In this document: piece after piece, positions 25,081-37,465 of the stretch | How the letters are laid out: each line of letters begins with the position of its first letter | How positions within the stretch are numbered: position 1 is the stretch's first letter | Assembly: GCF_037042905.1 (NCBI RefSeq) | Contig: NW_026974140.1 | Span: 13,938,001 to 14,002,000, forward strand | Direction of reading: 5' to 3' | DNA length: 64,000 bases | DNA from: Lytechinus pictus | Lineage: Eukaryota; Echinodermata; Echinoidea; Temnopleuroida; Toxopneustidae | Program-made: the position numbers and the translations under genes | Notes under the pieces: generated by a model | What the model saw: the letters and a program-made list of their open reading frames with translations, nothing else | The model's database searches: none | Told to the model about the DNA's origin: nothing

Positions 25081-25915
25081 CAAACAATCATGATAGCGTC
25101 AAAATAACGAAATGTGTTGGTGAATGTAATTATATGTCCAACTGAAAGAAAGTGGCAAAATAGACCTTATTTTTGCCAAGCATCTATCAAAATTTTAGCT
25201 GAATTTGGAGTTTGACCATTGTTTTTTGTTCGGATACATTAGTATTCAACAACAGATTGGTTACTTGATCGATCTTGTTTGGAACTGTCGCATTAGGGTT
25301 GCACCGGACCGTTTGTGTGAATTTCTTTCCTGTTTTTAAACACAGCTGACGTTAGTAAAGAATGAATATAACCGGCGATCGCGATTTTAAAAACTGCTAT
25401 GATGTCATGAAGAGAATGGATACAGCCATGAGTGATTGTGGATCTGCGCATCCCCAAAACGGCACGTTTTCACAACATTCGGACAAAGGAAAGTCTCGTA
25501 GATTTTGAGGTTTTGAACCTGTACATGTGAATTTACCGGGATGTAGTCATCTTGGTCCAGAAGACTATCATCACCCCTGTATCATAATTCGTTTGTTCTT
25601 CGTTTAAATCTGTTGATGATGAAAAGACTGACTTTTTGAAAATAGGAAACTGAACCCAGTTGGTTTTAAAAGCCTTTCAAATATGGATTGAGCTTTAGAA
25701 AATAGTGTTTATTGCTGTATTTTTTTATTTGAAACCACATTGTCGTGTCAGTTAAATTATTGATAATTTATCATTATTCAAAATATTATTGTGTTACTCT
25801 TTCCTTCATGTATGGTTGTGGTTGTACAATATATTCACCTGTAGTGCATTTGTGTATGTGTGTAGAGAGAGGGGGCAGTATTAGGCAGGTAAAGTAGCTT
25901 CTTTCATCCAAGGGG
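25081..25915. other. No supported gene
   Basis: No long frame, RNA gene or clean repeat boundary seen. Confidence 0.4.
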
Positions 25916-26142
25916 GAGGCGCGATAGCTCAGTCGGTAGAGCGGGGGATTCGTATTCCGGTGACCCGGGTTCGATTCCCACTTGCTGCGCTAGTGCCCTT
26001 TGGTAAGGCATTACTCCTCATTACCAGGTCCTTCGGAGAGGACCTTAAGCCGTCGGTCCTCTGGTTGCTTGCTTACAAGCATTCATGCTTTCTTAGCAAT
26101 CAGGTAAAAAATCCCCACCAATCAATCGATCAAAAAAAAAGT
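25916..26142 (+). mobile_element. tRNA-derived SINE
   Basis: The head resembles a tRNA: an A box around TAGCTCAGTCGG (25925-25936) and a B box GGGTTCGATTCCC (25967-25979), the two RNA polymerase III internal promoter elements. The acceptor stem pairs poorly and an unrelated body follows (GGTCCTTCGGAGAGGACC hairpin, then CCGTCGGTCCTCTGG), ending in CAATCAATCGATC plus A9. It is therefore a SINE rather than a working tRNA. Confidence 0.88.
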
Positions 26143-26307
26143 GATATTCATGACTACAGAGGTTTTGCATATTTTGCAAGAAGACGAATTGTTCTTTCAA
26201 TTCGTGTGTTTGAATTTATTTAAAGAATGTGATGTAGGTTTTTAAATCGCGATAAAGCTGAATATGTATGCTTTAAAATTGTATAGGTTTCAAAATGAGA
26301 ATTGGTA

Positions 26308-26571
26308 TAATCGGGTCAAGATCACACTTTTCTTTGGCCAAGTACATTAAGCAGCTTGAAAACAAGATTACTGCCTTCTGATTGGTCAAATATAGACACC
26401 CACCAAAATTCCAAAGGTCTCCTGCTGAGAATATCTTCAAGTTATCCGCGCCTGTTGTTTTTGAAGCATTATCCAGCCAATCAGAATGGATTTCATGCTA
26501 GGCCTACTCCAAAATTTTAGAAATCTTGTCTTCTACCTTTGTGGGGAAAGTGTGAAATTGACCCGATTAAA
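26308..26571. mobile_element. Short MITE with 24-bp inverted ends
   Basis: Left end ATAATCGGGTCAAGATCACACTTT region and right end whose complement begins TTAATCGGGTCAATTTCACAC agree at about 21 of 24 positions. Interior also has inverted pieces around CTGATTGGTC / CCAATCAG. Confidence 0.7.
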
Positions 26572-27239
26572 AGGTTCCACAAGAGTGACATTGTGAGAAA
26601 GTAAAGAACTTCAGCTTTTGTGGTGAGAAGCTAAAAAAAAGTTTTGCACAATTTGCAAAAAAAAACAGAGGGGGAATCAGTTTTAGGCACATTTTCAGGC
26701 CTGAAATCCACTTATTTATCAAAATAATCAGTACTAAATAAATGACCAATATGTAAGAGAAACATATACTCTGTCCAATAGTGCAATGAAAGTTAATTTG
26801 ACTTTCTTGAGGGTAAAGTAGGTAAATTCTTAGAGAAAGAAAATCTCACTGTCTACGAGATTTTGCAGGGAAGATCGATCGAGAATTCAGCGACGAGAGG
26901 ATTTGTATGAATCTGGCATATTTGCTCATTAGCATATAGGGACCTGCGGTCTGACGGGGGGGGGGGGGGGGGTGTAAAAATATGGAATGGTTCATGAGAT
27001 ATTAAACACGAACAACATTTAACTAAAATATTTTGCTTAAACCGAAACATATAATAAACAAATTAATGTCTAAAAGAAGAAGAAGACAGGTTGAAGGTAA
27101 TATATAAATTAAACAAAACGAATTGATTGATTTTAATGGAGCCATTCATTATTCTTACTGCTTATAGCTTTTGTCGTTCGTGTTTTCCCCCTCTTACATG
27201 ACTGGCACTTACCTATTTATTTGTTGCAGTGAAAGGGTC
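26572..27239. other. No supported gene
   Basis: Contains a G homopolymer (about 17 nt near 26958) and AT-rich sequence; nothing else supportable. Confidence 0.4.
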
Positions 27240-27690
27240 AATTTGCCCATTGCAAGAAAAAGAAAGAAAATTAAAACAATCTGTACAGATAATAAAGAAA
27301 GAAGTAAAGGGGGAGGGACAAGACTTAATTCTTTTAAAAAGGGAGAGGAAATTCGAAAAAAAAGGAGTAAAACTGGAAAAGAAAAAAATGACAAAAATTA
27401 TATTAAGAAGGAGAAGACGACATAAATTTACTAATAAAAAAAATGAAAAAAGAAAAAAAAGAACTGAAAACGAAAGAGAAAAGAAAATAAAAGAAAGAAA
27501 ACAACAAAAGCAAACAAATAAGAACAAAGAAAACAGAAAAAGAAGACGAAATATAAAATTATTTTTTAAAGAATGAAAGAAATAAGATTGCAAATGAAAA
27601 CGAAAGAGAACAGAAAAGAAAAAAAAAGAAAGAACAGAAAAAAGAAAACAAGAGAAAAAATTATTTTAAAAAATTCAGAGAACATTACAT
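27240..27690 (+). repeat. Long purine-rich tract
   Basis: About 450 bases composed mostly of A and G on the plus strand (GAAAAAGAAAGAAAA-like runs), with only scattered pyrimidines. Lys/Arg-rich frames on this strand and Phe/Leu/Ser-rich frames on the other are composition artefacts. Confidence 0.8.
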
Positions 27691-27769
27691 TAAAACAATA
27701 GGTTAAAAGCCAGTCGTGCAAGAAAATAAATATTGTCTCAATATTACTTAAATAATTGTTGGATGTACA

Positions 27770-29255
27770 CATAGGTGTCGATCCAGGGGGGGCGTGGGGG
27801 CTATATATTCCAGGTGGAGATGGCCTGTGTTACCCTCCCTCCCAGTAATTTGAGGTCGAACAATATTTTAATATGATGAATCATATTTTCATTTTTATGA
27901 CAAATATGATTATTATAGGATCATGATGATGGTTATATCGTATTACGCATGGTGACCATTGATATTGCTTTTCTCATAAGATTTGTGTTTATTGCTATTG
28001 AAGGAAACCATTCCTTTCTGAAACTGTTAAAGATAGATGAATGGAGAAAAAATCTAGGATCAATGAAATAGGATATGCTCATGTATATGTTTTTATACAA
28101 GACATTATTTTTTTTAATTCACACCTCCCCACGATGTGCCAAGTTTAATTTACCACCATTTTGAATATCACTTTTTTTTCTTTATTTAGATTTATGATGT
28201 AAATAAGTGGAGAGCATACAAACAAAAAGAAAAACTGAAAGTGTATTAAATGAATATATCCAAGAAAACCGTTAAGACTCTTCAAAATGGCTCATTTTTA
28301 GGTCATTTTTTCAACAATATCAAGATCGCGGTCGCTTATTGATCTAGTCCTTACGGAGTATCTATCAAATAAACCTAACATACTTAAAACATCGACTTTA
28401 AGGATTACCCCCCCCCCCCAAAAAAAAAAAAAAAAAAAAAAAAAATCTAGAAAAGAGAAAATGGTGTGAAAAAAAGATGAAATATATATATTATGAAAGA
28501 TTTTCAAAATATATAATATATCGCAAAATTAGATGTTGAATAGGTCCCATTTTTTTATCGCTTGCCTCGCTCGCTCACAGCATTTTTAATTTTTAATTAA
28601 AAAAAAAATTTATTTACCAATATAAAAACAATACATATAAAATTACAACATAATATAATACATGATAAAATAACATTGGATGGATCGCCCTACTCAGCTG
28701 AGCCATTACAGCACAACTGTTCTGCTGAGGGGTACAGCTATATTAAATAAACAACATGAAATTCATATTACAAAAATAAATTCATTAATAAATTTGTTTA
28801 ACATAAAGGCAATATCAGCTAAAGGGAGAAAGAACAGCAATCCCACCCCACCCTACAGTAAAAACCGAGTACCTAACCCCTCCCACCACCCACCCAAAAG
28901 TGCCCCAAGTTATATGTTTGAACTTTGGTTTAAAGGGAAATAGTTTTCAGGATTTGGTCATTAAGTTTCCTAATGATTGTATTATAATTGCGAGATCATT
29001 TTATAAAAGAAGATAAAGAATTAAATTGTGAGGCCCCACGGTATGAAAACATTCGACGACACGAATTTTTAAAATACTTTTTGCATTTTTCGCCATGAAT
29101 GGCTACCTTAAGAAAATATAAATTTGAGACTCGTAAAGCCCGGGGTAAAGCCCCCTCCATCTAAACTAAAAGAAAAAAAATCCATCACAGATAACAATAT
29201 TTGTGTCAGTCATTGACCCCCCCCCCCCCATCATGAACACTGATCGACACCTATA
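27770..29255. mobile_element. hAT-type non-autonomous element, 1.5 kb
   Basis: Left end CATAGGTGTCGATCCAGG, right end CTGATCGACACCTATA, flanked by a perfect 8-bp duplication GATGTACA (27762-27769 and 29256-29263). The interior has homopolymer runs and one decayed CGCTTGCCTCGCTCGCT core near 28560. No transposase ORF. Confidence 0.88.
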
Positions 29256-29667
29256 GATGTACATTTAATCTTTATTAAAGCTTTCATGGCCCGGTTTCAT
29301 GGCCATTCATTCTACAACACAAATACAACAAATGACGATGCAACAGGGCTCTCACTGCTGCAAGAAAAAGCAGCGGGGCAAAAGAACTCCTCGGACCTAT
29401 GTACACGCGTGATCGATTCTCATGTTTTTGGCATGTGTGGTGTCGAGATTTTTCTTTCAGGAAATCACGGTTTTTTAATTCAGATATACAGAGGAGCTAA
29501 AAAGTTAGTGAACCCTGCGCAGATAAGGAACATATTTAAAAGTGTTCAAGTACTGCCATGTTATAGATATTTAATTGTGAACATGGTGAAGCCAGGTAAT
29601 AAAATACTCGATTTGATAAAGTTTTTTTGTCGGGGAAAGCCCGACATTAAAGTGTTGTTGTCTACAT

Positions 29668-31993
29668 CATAGGCGGATCCAGGGGGGAGGGCGAGGGGCA
29701 CGCCCCCCCCCCTATTGGCGGAGCAAAAAAAAAGAAAAAAAGGAAAGTTAGAAATAAAAGGAAAAGAGAGGAGAAAAAAGAAGAGGACGACGATTGAATA
29801 AAAAAGATTAAAATGAGGGGAAGACTTGGAAAATAAAAAGAATCTTTCATGCCACTATATAAAATTTTCGCTTGCGCTTCGCGCTCGCATTGCCTGTTAG
29901 GTGATTTACATAACTTGTTCAATGTGGAGCTTAAATATCAAGTTTGGAAGTCAATATACAAAACATGTTTCACTTCGGAAATCGAACTTTCATTATTTTG
30001 TGTGATTTACAAATTGATTTTTATAAAGTGCTAAAATTGCAGTTCTATGGTCAGAATATTAACACTTTTTGCTCGCGCTGCGCGCTCGCAAATTTTAATT
30101 TATCAGGTACTTTTCGTGTATTCCGTGAAATTTTCAAAATATCCCTTTTCAGGCCTGATTGTCAAAACGTATCAGGTAGCACTGCACGCTCGCATTTCTA
30201 TTGGCGAGTTATGTATATGTGTCAATATTGAATACACAACAAACTACTTAAAATCCCCTTTTCATGACAGTTTATCAAAAATTTCGGCTCGCGATTTGCA
30301 CTCGCATTAATTCAGCGCCCTCATTTTGCATTATTAAATAAGATATAAATTTAATAATTAAATTGGCCCTTTTGTTTCATCTCGCGCTTAATTAGGAAGA
30401 GGAATAAAAAGATAGTCATCATTTTCATATGATGCCATGTCCTAAGGATGTCCCGGTCCTATGTCGAAACTCAAAGTAATAATAATAAAAAATATCTGCT
30501 CTTTATTAAAGGTCAAGTCCACCCCAGAAAATTGTTGATTTGAATCGATAGAGAAAAATCAAACAAACATAACGCTGCAAATTTCATAGAAATCGGATGT
30601 AAAATAAGAAAGTTATGAAATTTTTAAGTTTTGCTTATTTGTCACAAAACAGTTAAATGCACAACTCAGTGATATGCAAATGAGAGAGTTGATGATGTCC
30701 ATCACTCACTATTTCTTTTGTTTTTTATTGTTTGAAAAATACAATATTTCAATTTTTACAGATTTGACAAGAAGGACCAACATAACTTAACCATAAACTG
30801 TTTAAAAAATGGTAATTCCACATGTTCAGGGAGAAATGAAACTTTGTTTCACTTGACAAGGAGGAGAAAATTAGAATATTTCATATTTCATATAATAAAA
30901 TACAAAAGAAATAGTGAGTGGGTGACGTCATCAGTCTGCCAATTTGCATACCGACCAGGATGTGCATATAACTGTTTTGTGAAATCAAGCGAAACTGTAA
31001 AACGTCATAACTTTCTTATTTTACATCCGATTTTGATGAAATTTTCAGTGTTTTGCTTGTTGGATTTTTCTCTTTTTTTTCAAATCAACTTTTTGTTGGG
31101 GTGGACTTGTCCTTTAAGTGCGATCCATATCCACCTCACAATTTTCCTGCAAAGTACTTAAAATATAGAGCTGATATTGACCCCTTTTTAGATCGAAATA
31201 TCAAATATTTTAAGCTCGCGCTTCGCGCTCGCTTTGATTTTCATGATAAAAGATGTATTTAGAATGCCTAGATTCTAGGATTAAATCTGAAACACGCCCG
31301 CGCATCTGCTCGCGCTTTGTGCTCGCAACATTAATGTAAAAAGATCCCTAACTCCCTAAATCCCTACTCATCCTTTTCATTATTTACAAAATATGAATAG
31401 AGTGTCTCGCTTTTAGGTCTAAATCTCGAGATTTTCGGCTCGCGCTTCGATTCGCAATCGCATCAATTGTTAAGTTATATACCTATTCTGTTAAAGTAAA
31501 AAAAAGTGCATATAATTTCCATTCTTTAGGTAAAAATGTCATTAAAAAATCAGCTCGTGCCTGGCGCTCGCATTATTTGATTGTTTAAATATGTAATGTC
31601 TTCATGGCTAACTGCAAGCAGTAGGTAGGCCTACCTTTTCGATCAGTTCAAATCGTGTATCAAAATTTCTGCTCGCGCTTCGCGTTTGTAGTAATCATTT
31701 AGTTGCATACACATCTTTTTCAGGATATCAAACATTGCCTAGAATGTTTAAATTTTAGGAAAAAATACATAATTTTTTTTTAAATTGCTCGCGCTTCGCG
31801 CTCGCGTTATATAAATAAGGATTATGATATTATATATATGTTGATTTATAAAAATAAAGCTAAGAAGTAACTATTAGGACTATACCCCTTCAAGAAACAA
31901 ACAAAAATCATGTTCGAGCGGCCGATCGGTGAAAATGTGCCTGAAAAAAAATCCGCCCCCCCCCCCTATTGGCGAAGGCTGGATCCGCCCCTG
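29668..31993. mobile_element. hAT-like element (2.3 kb) with GGCGGATCCAG ends
   Basis: Left end CATAGGCGGATCCAGGG; right end GGCTGGATCCGCCCCTG. TACAT occurs directly outside both ends (29663-29667 and 31994-31998). A 5-bp duplication is known for the hAT5 group; an imperfect 8-bp reading (CTACATCA / GTACATCA) is also possible. Interior is filled with CpG-rich core repeats (about 29870, 30070, 30290, 31213, 31310, 31440, 31555, 31670, 31790) and with a nested TTAA-type MITE. Confidence 0.85.
30506..31117. mobile_element. TTAA-flanked MITE nested inside the hAT element
   Basis: TTAA at 30506-30509 and 31114-31117; ends AGGTCAAGTCCACCCC and GGGGTGGACTTGTCC. Same family as 19953-20561, with the same fold-back arms. 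Confidence 0.9.
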
Positions 31994-32084
31994 TACATCA
32001 ACACTCGGCATTAAAGAGTGCATTTTGTGGTAGGGTCATATATCTCTATGGGTAGGGTTTCACTAACTTTCTAGCACCACTGTA

Positions 32085-32416
32085 TATGATTTAGAACAGA
32101 GCAAAGAACCATTAGGCTTTTTTTCTTAAAATCAAGAACATTTGGGGCGAAAAGTGTCTAATCCAAAATGGGATGGGGCGAAACCCATGGTAATCTGCAT
32201 TCTGCACTACATAATTATAGTGAGAGCCATATGTCATTGCTAACAAAATAAACATAAGTTTCATACAAAGTAATTTTATGAATAAATGGCATAGGCCTAT
32301 GTGAGTGAGGATGAAGGCAATTGTGTGTATGTGAGGGAAAAGGAGAATTCAGGAAAAATTGACTATATCAGATAAATATGTGCCTGTACATGTAATGGGG
32401 AAAATGGAAGATGCTA
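32085..32416. other. Spacer between elements
   Basis: AT-rich, no gene or clear repeat boundary seen. Confidence 0.4.
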
Positions 32417-32418
32417 TA

Positions 32419-33403
32419 CAGTGCGTATCAAAAAAAGTTTACACTTTGAAAAAGCCCTGGGAATTAAAAAATATACAACATGTGGGTAATTTTTTCACGT
32501 ATATTCTTGGGTTTGGGTCTCATTTATCTAATGAAAGTAAAAGTTATGACAGAATGTTACACTTGAGTGAGCACTTCCCATTTTTGTAAAGCTCGCAGAA
32601 ATCTGTTTGCGCAGGCTTGTTTTCACACTGTGTTAAGGGGAAAGGGCGAAATCAAACTTACCCTGCAAAAAATTTCTCATACTTTTCCCTTGCACTTTTA
32701 GTCAATTGAAATAAAACGGATACATTCAAGCATTTTGTAACAATTTTGCCACCCAAATTGAAATTTCAACACTTATAAGCACAACCTTTACCCTTTTTGT
32801 GCCACCTGGATCTGAGGACATATTAATTGAATCTGAACAAAAGTTTATATCAGACATCTCCAGCATTTTTCACTAAATTTTTATCATTTAAAGTGGGTTT
32901 ACATTTCATTTTTCATTCAATACTTGCTTCTCCACACTTTTCCCAAGCTTGACAATGATTAACAAAATGAAAATCAAGGTTAAGCCATTTCATGTCAATC
33001 ACAGCTCAGTGTAAGGCAAATATCGTCACGATGGCCTCGGTGTGTGGGGGAGTGGGGTGAGGCGCAGTGCACTCTTCGAAGTGTTTTGGGAAAGGAAACA
33101 AGTTAAAAAGGGTAAAAGATTTCTTCAAATCAATTTTACTAGCTAAATTCCACGTGTTCTTCATGATTAAGGTCTACTTTTATTCGCATAACTATTTCAA
33201 AGTTCTGCGCAATTCATTTTCACCAACTTTTCAAAAGTAGGTGCATGATGCTCACTCAAGCGGAAATATTTTTCGACAGTTATATCGTAATTTGCTTAAA
33301 TGGATCTGTTCCAATGTTAAAATGTGGAAAAATCTTCAGGATATTACAAATGTATAATTTTACAGGATTTTTTCTAAGTGTAAACTTTTTTTGATACGCA
33401 CTG
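32419..33403. mobile_element. TA-flanked Tc1/mariner-like element
   Basis: Inverted ends of about 30 bp: CAGTGCGTATCAAAAAAAGT with TTACACTT inward on the left, the exact complement on the right, with TA at 32417-32418 and 33404-33405. Length 985 bp with no transposase-sized frame, so non-autonomous or decayed. Confidence 0.88.
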
Positions 33404-33405
33404 TA

Positions 33406-34205
33406 TATATGAGCAACAATTTGACACCCCCACCACCACCACCATTATGGGCATGCTAAGACCATGAACAGGATTTTTCTTTCATTCTTTAATATGTTTT
33501 TGATAGATAGGACCCGTTACATAAAAAAAGCTTGAATGGAAATCAAGATATTGGGAGAAAAATGAATCTCCACTTTTCGAAATCCAAGAATTCATTTTCT
33601 ACATCCTTGTTTGAATTCAATAAATAAAAGCAAAACTATCATTTTAAACTGTCACAGGGATGTTGTGGCCCAAACCATAATAGGGGAATTTGTCAAACCC
33701 TGGAGCCATGGTCAAACCGCGGATGAATAGACCAGTTCGTAGTTACTCATGGACAATTTTCGGTCAAATGACCTTTCATATGATAGGCAGATTTCAAAGA
33801 AAAATATTACGTAAGCTTGCCTTACATAGCAGGGTGAAGAAATTGAATAGACTAGGTGACTAGAATAGCACACCAATGAACACTTTATGAAGGTATTTGT
33901 TGCATTCCTACTTTGAATGCATATCATAGCATGTTGCACAATGTACTTGGCAAACTGTGAAAACCAGTCGTTCGTGGACGCGTTTTTTTTTTTTTGTGGA
34001 TGTAAATGAAAACCACAATTCAAAAGAATATATGAATAATCAAGACATCAAAGTTGGTGCTTATCTCATTAGATTTTAAACCACCATGTCACTTTAGTAC
34101 AAATGACCTTCCTCTGATCATGCGTAGAATCTTTTGATCATGTGCAGAAAGGAACTACGAACTGGCTTATTAAGTCATTGGCCACAAGAGACATGCAAGA
34201 AAGGA
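33406..34205. other. No supported gene
   Basis: Has a short CCACCACCACC run near 33430 and a 103-codon minus-strand frame (33712-34023) without recognisable domain, splice support or polyadenylation context. I leave it uncalled. Confidence 0.35.
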
Positions 34206-34207
34206 TA

Positions 34208-34452
34208 CAGTGGAGCAAAAAAAGAATTCGTGAACCCCACCACAAAATGAACATACATGCATTTAAAAATATTCACTCGGCTCTGCAATCTTTCAGATGT
34301 TTAATTGTGAAGTCAGGTGATAAAAATAAAAATATTAAATTCAATAAAGCTCGTTTGTCTGGGCTTGCCGGACATTGTAGTGTTGTTGTTGTTTACATTC
34401 AACACTCAGCATGAAGAAGTGCATTTTCTGGTGTAACTTTTTAGCACCTCCG
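34208..34452. mobile_element. Uninterrupted copy of the mariner-like MITE
   Basis: TA-flanked, 245 bp, left end CAGTGGAGCAAAAAAAGAAT, right end GTAACTTTTTAGCACCTCCG. It serves as the empty-site reference for 29489-32082: TTGTTTACATTCAACACTC here against TCTACAT, the insertion, and TACATCAACACTC there. Confidence 0.8.
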
Positions 34453-35027
34453 TAAATTATTTCTTTATATTTCTCTACTTCTTATTATACGAAGTGCGTG
34501 TCAAATATCGAGCTACTATACACCCCCGCAACGCACCCCTGCAGGACATACTGCACCTATAACGTTACAGGGTCTACCACGGTATAATTCCCGCTCGCCG
34601 GAGTTACAGAGCTAAATCACATCGCCATCAGGATCTTTCTTCATAGCGTCCTCACATGAATACAGAAATTTGACAGTGGGGAGGCTTCCACTGTTTGGGG
34701 GAAGGGGGGGGGGGGTATACAATCAGCCCCCAGTTTCAAGAGAAGAGAAATAAAGAGAAATGAAAAAATTAAAGAGATAAGGAAATCAAAACAAGGAAGA
34801 ATTAGAAAAAACAACAAAAAAGAAATGTAAAACTGAGTACAAGGAAGATGAAATTTTCTTTGTATTTCACTATAATGTTATATTCTTTGATATCATGCGT
34901 GTGGCATGTATGGTGAGAAGAAACAAGTTCATGAAATCGATAATGAAAAAGTAAGGCTGAGGAAATTGAGAGATCTAATAAAAACGGGGCTTGTTTGGTG
35001 CGGATTCAACAAAAACTTATCTGCTTA
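34453..35027. other. Spacer with a probable fragment of a hAT-like left end
   Basis: CAGTGGGGAGGCTTCC at 34673 followed by a G run and a purine-rich stretch looks like the left portion of the hAT-type elements in this window, but no matching right end was found. Confidence 0.4.
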
Positions 35028-35842
35028 TTGAGGGTACTCAAGGCTGAAAATAATTATATCTAAATAAATCAGTGGAGTTCAGATGGGGTGTCTTGGGGCT
35101 CTTTCCCCCTCCCAAGTTTTCACGACCGAGAAAAAAAAGGGAAAAAAATGAATAAGAGAAGGGGGAAATATGATATAATATTATTTCAAAATATATCATT
35201 ATTTGATTTTTTTTGTAATAAAAATATCAACATATTTCCTTGCTTTGCTCGCTCGCAACTTTTTATATATTTTGCCCGATACGCCATATCCAGCCCCCTC
35301 TTTTTGGCTCATTACGCCACTGACATAAATAGAGAAAAATGCAACATCAAGAAAAATGTTGAAAATGTCATCAAAATCTGATAACAAATAACATGAAATC
35401 TGTATGTGAAAACAGTTATATGCACATGCATCGGTATGAATATTCATTATATGGGCAATGCTGTAACATTCACATTTTCCTTTTCTTATGCTATTACATA
35501 AAAATTACAAATATTTCATATTTTTGTACATTTGTATTTGAAATGCCTCCCCTAAAATAAAATAGGTTGCAATAAAAAATATATACTGCACCAAATCAGA
35601 TGTCAATTTTTTTTCTTGGAGTACAAAATGTGAATAAAAATAACTTCATGTTGATAAAATACAAAATAAAAAGTACATAAATGGGGATATGGCATCATCA
35701 GTTATCTCAATGAATGTTCATGAAAACACTCATAAATCTGTATACAAAAATAACGCAAATATTTCAAATGCATTATTCCTTGTCCGATTTTTATGATTTT
35801 TATGAAAAAAATACACGCGAAAAAATAATCACTCTGGCAACG
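35028..35842. mobile_element. TTAA-type MITE with nested hAT element and decayed ends
   Basis: Left end TTGAGGGTACTCAAGGCTGAAAATA matches the 24531 and 10756 families with TTAA changed to TTGA. The right end stops near 35842 (ATCACTCTGG) without the CCCTTTAA close. It is interrupted at 35070-35322. Confidence 0.7.
35070..35322. mobile_element. 253-bp hAT-type element nested in the MITE
   Basis: Ends CAGTGGAGTTCAG and GCTCATTACGCCACTG; flanks AAATAAAT and ACATAAAT (7 of 8 match) look like an 8-bp target duplication. It contains a poly-C/A-rich stretch and one decayed TTGCTCGCTCGC core, a shrunken version of the larger elements. Confidence 0.8.
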
Positions 35843-36240
35843 AACGCAAAAGCATGTAAATACTGATTTAAAATATATTTCAGAATGTTATATTATTGAC
35901 TTAATACTTATTTAACCATATATAAATATATATATTATAATCACACTATAATTAGTGATAGTATTACATGACAACGCCTCAGGGAGCAAGGGGCGACCGC
36001 TCCTATTGTAGAAAAGTAAGAAGGAAGGACACGAAGGAAGAGGAATGAGAAATCTGCATGGGTAGTGTATAATGATACCCCTATAATTCAAATAAGAAAA
36101 GAAATATGACATCACCTTCAGGCCATCTTGCCCTCCCCCTCCCCATCATCAAAATATCCTGTCCCCTCCCAGGGTCTTGCCATGTTATAAGTAACAGCCA
36201 TCCCATCAGCAGTTACCCGTAATTAAGGTGATATGGACAA
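35843..36240. other. No supported gene
   Basis: AT-rich sequence with a CCCTCCCC stretch near 36130; nothing further seen. Confidence 0.4.
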
Positions 36241-36242
36241 TA

Positions 36243-37260
36243 CAGTGTGTCCCACAAAAAAAAACGAAACCGCAATTTACTGTAGTTTTTTTACATCGTG
36301 ATCATAAATTTGCTTCATGAGAGATGTACGTGAATGGAAAGACGTGTTTTTTCGTTAATAATTGGAGGCCAATTTTAACGTTCATAATGCACGCATGACA
36401 GACTGAATTATAAGAAAAATGGTGCTATCAAATTTTAATTTGCATGAACAAATAACGATTTTGAGTGAGTTTCGTGCTTTTGCCAGAAAATATTCGAAAA
36501 ACGTAGTTCATAACTTAATCATCTTATTTTCTTTCATATGAGACCGTATGCGTAAAATATAAATGACGAATGGCCGAGAAATAAGTTCACCAAAACATGC
36601 TCAATTTCAACCTATACGACGGATCGTTGAAAAACAACTACTAGTATTTCGTTTTCCCACCAAAGCAGTACTCTGGTTCTAGTAGACAAATAGGCTAACA
36701 GTAAATGCACAGTGGTTGCGATCTTGCAGATAACTTGAATGTTATGTGTGGATTCTTTCTAACTTGTAAAGATTTGCTTGAAATGATTGGAGGAGGCAGG
36801 GACTGCGGAATCATGCACGTGGGGTTGCTTCGGTTGCCCACAAAAAAAAACACATTTCGAGCCAAAAGGGGGTCCCAACTTGTAAAAAGTGATGTGCCCC
36901 TTTTCTGCTTCGCCCCATCCCCATTCAAACACTAATCCCCCACTCATGTACAATGTAGCGATGAATGAAACGATTGAGAGAAGTTCGAATAACATAATTT
37001 TCAAAATTATTATCATTGTAGCTGAACCCATAAATGACATCAATAAAGGACTTCCCTTCCCGAACATCATTCAGCCATTCACCGTTGGCCCATTGTCTGC
37101 TGCTTTGTTGGGACGCAAAATACTTGTTTTTCAACGATCAATCGAATAGGTATATTTAGCAGGTTTTATGCAACTTTTTCTCGATTATGCGTAATTCATA
37201 TTTTACGCATAAGGTCTAATATGAAAGAAGATAAGATGAACATTTCCGAATAGATGGCAA
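36243..37260. mobile_element. Partial Tc1/mariner-like fold-back element
   Basis: TA at 36241 followed by CAGTGTGTCCCAC and ACGAAACCGCAATTTA, related to the ends of 12154-12977. Inverted arms are visible: TTCATATGAGACCGTATGCG near 36535 and its near complement ACGCATAAGGTCTAATATG near 37205. The right terminus was not found. The middle (about 36790-36920) looks like another inserted repeat. Confidence 0.6.
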
Positions 37261-37465
37261 CAAAAGCTACACTTCCCATTGTTCTAACTCAGTCATGATA
37301 AAAACAACAACAAACAAACAAACACAAAAAATAATAAATAAATGGAAAAGCAGTTTGAAAAACCTTTGTGATTTGTGAACATCCATGAAGTTAGGTCCTT
37401 GATAAACAAAAAAAAATCACATTATGAAGCACATTTTTTTCTTTTTATTAAACCTTATCCACCAA

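Larger units (their letters stand above)
29489..32082. mobile_element. Tc1/mariner-like MITE split by a nested hAT element
   Basis: TA at 29487-29488 and 32083-32084. Left end CAGAGGAGCTAAAAAGTTAG and right end CTAACTTTCTAGCACCACTG are inverted matches. Removing 29668-31993 restores a short element of about 270 bp that aligns with the uninterrupted relative at 34208-34452, including GTGTTGTTGT and CAACACTC on either side of the break. Confidence 0.85.

Noticed and set aside
25916..25990. Functional tRNA gene
   Set aside because: A and B boxes are present but the acceptor and other stems pair poorly, and a SINE body with a simple tail follows directly.
27213..27593. 126-codon minus-strand and 115-codon plus-strand frames
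   Set aside because: Low-complexity Phe/Leu/Ser and Lys/Arg strings produced by the purine-rich tract.
29286..29672. 128-codon plus-strand frame
   Set aside because: Runs across the left end of the mariner-like MITE and stops at the hAT insertion; no domain recognised.
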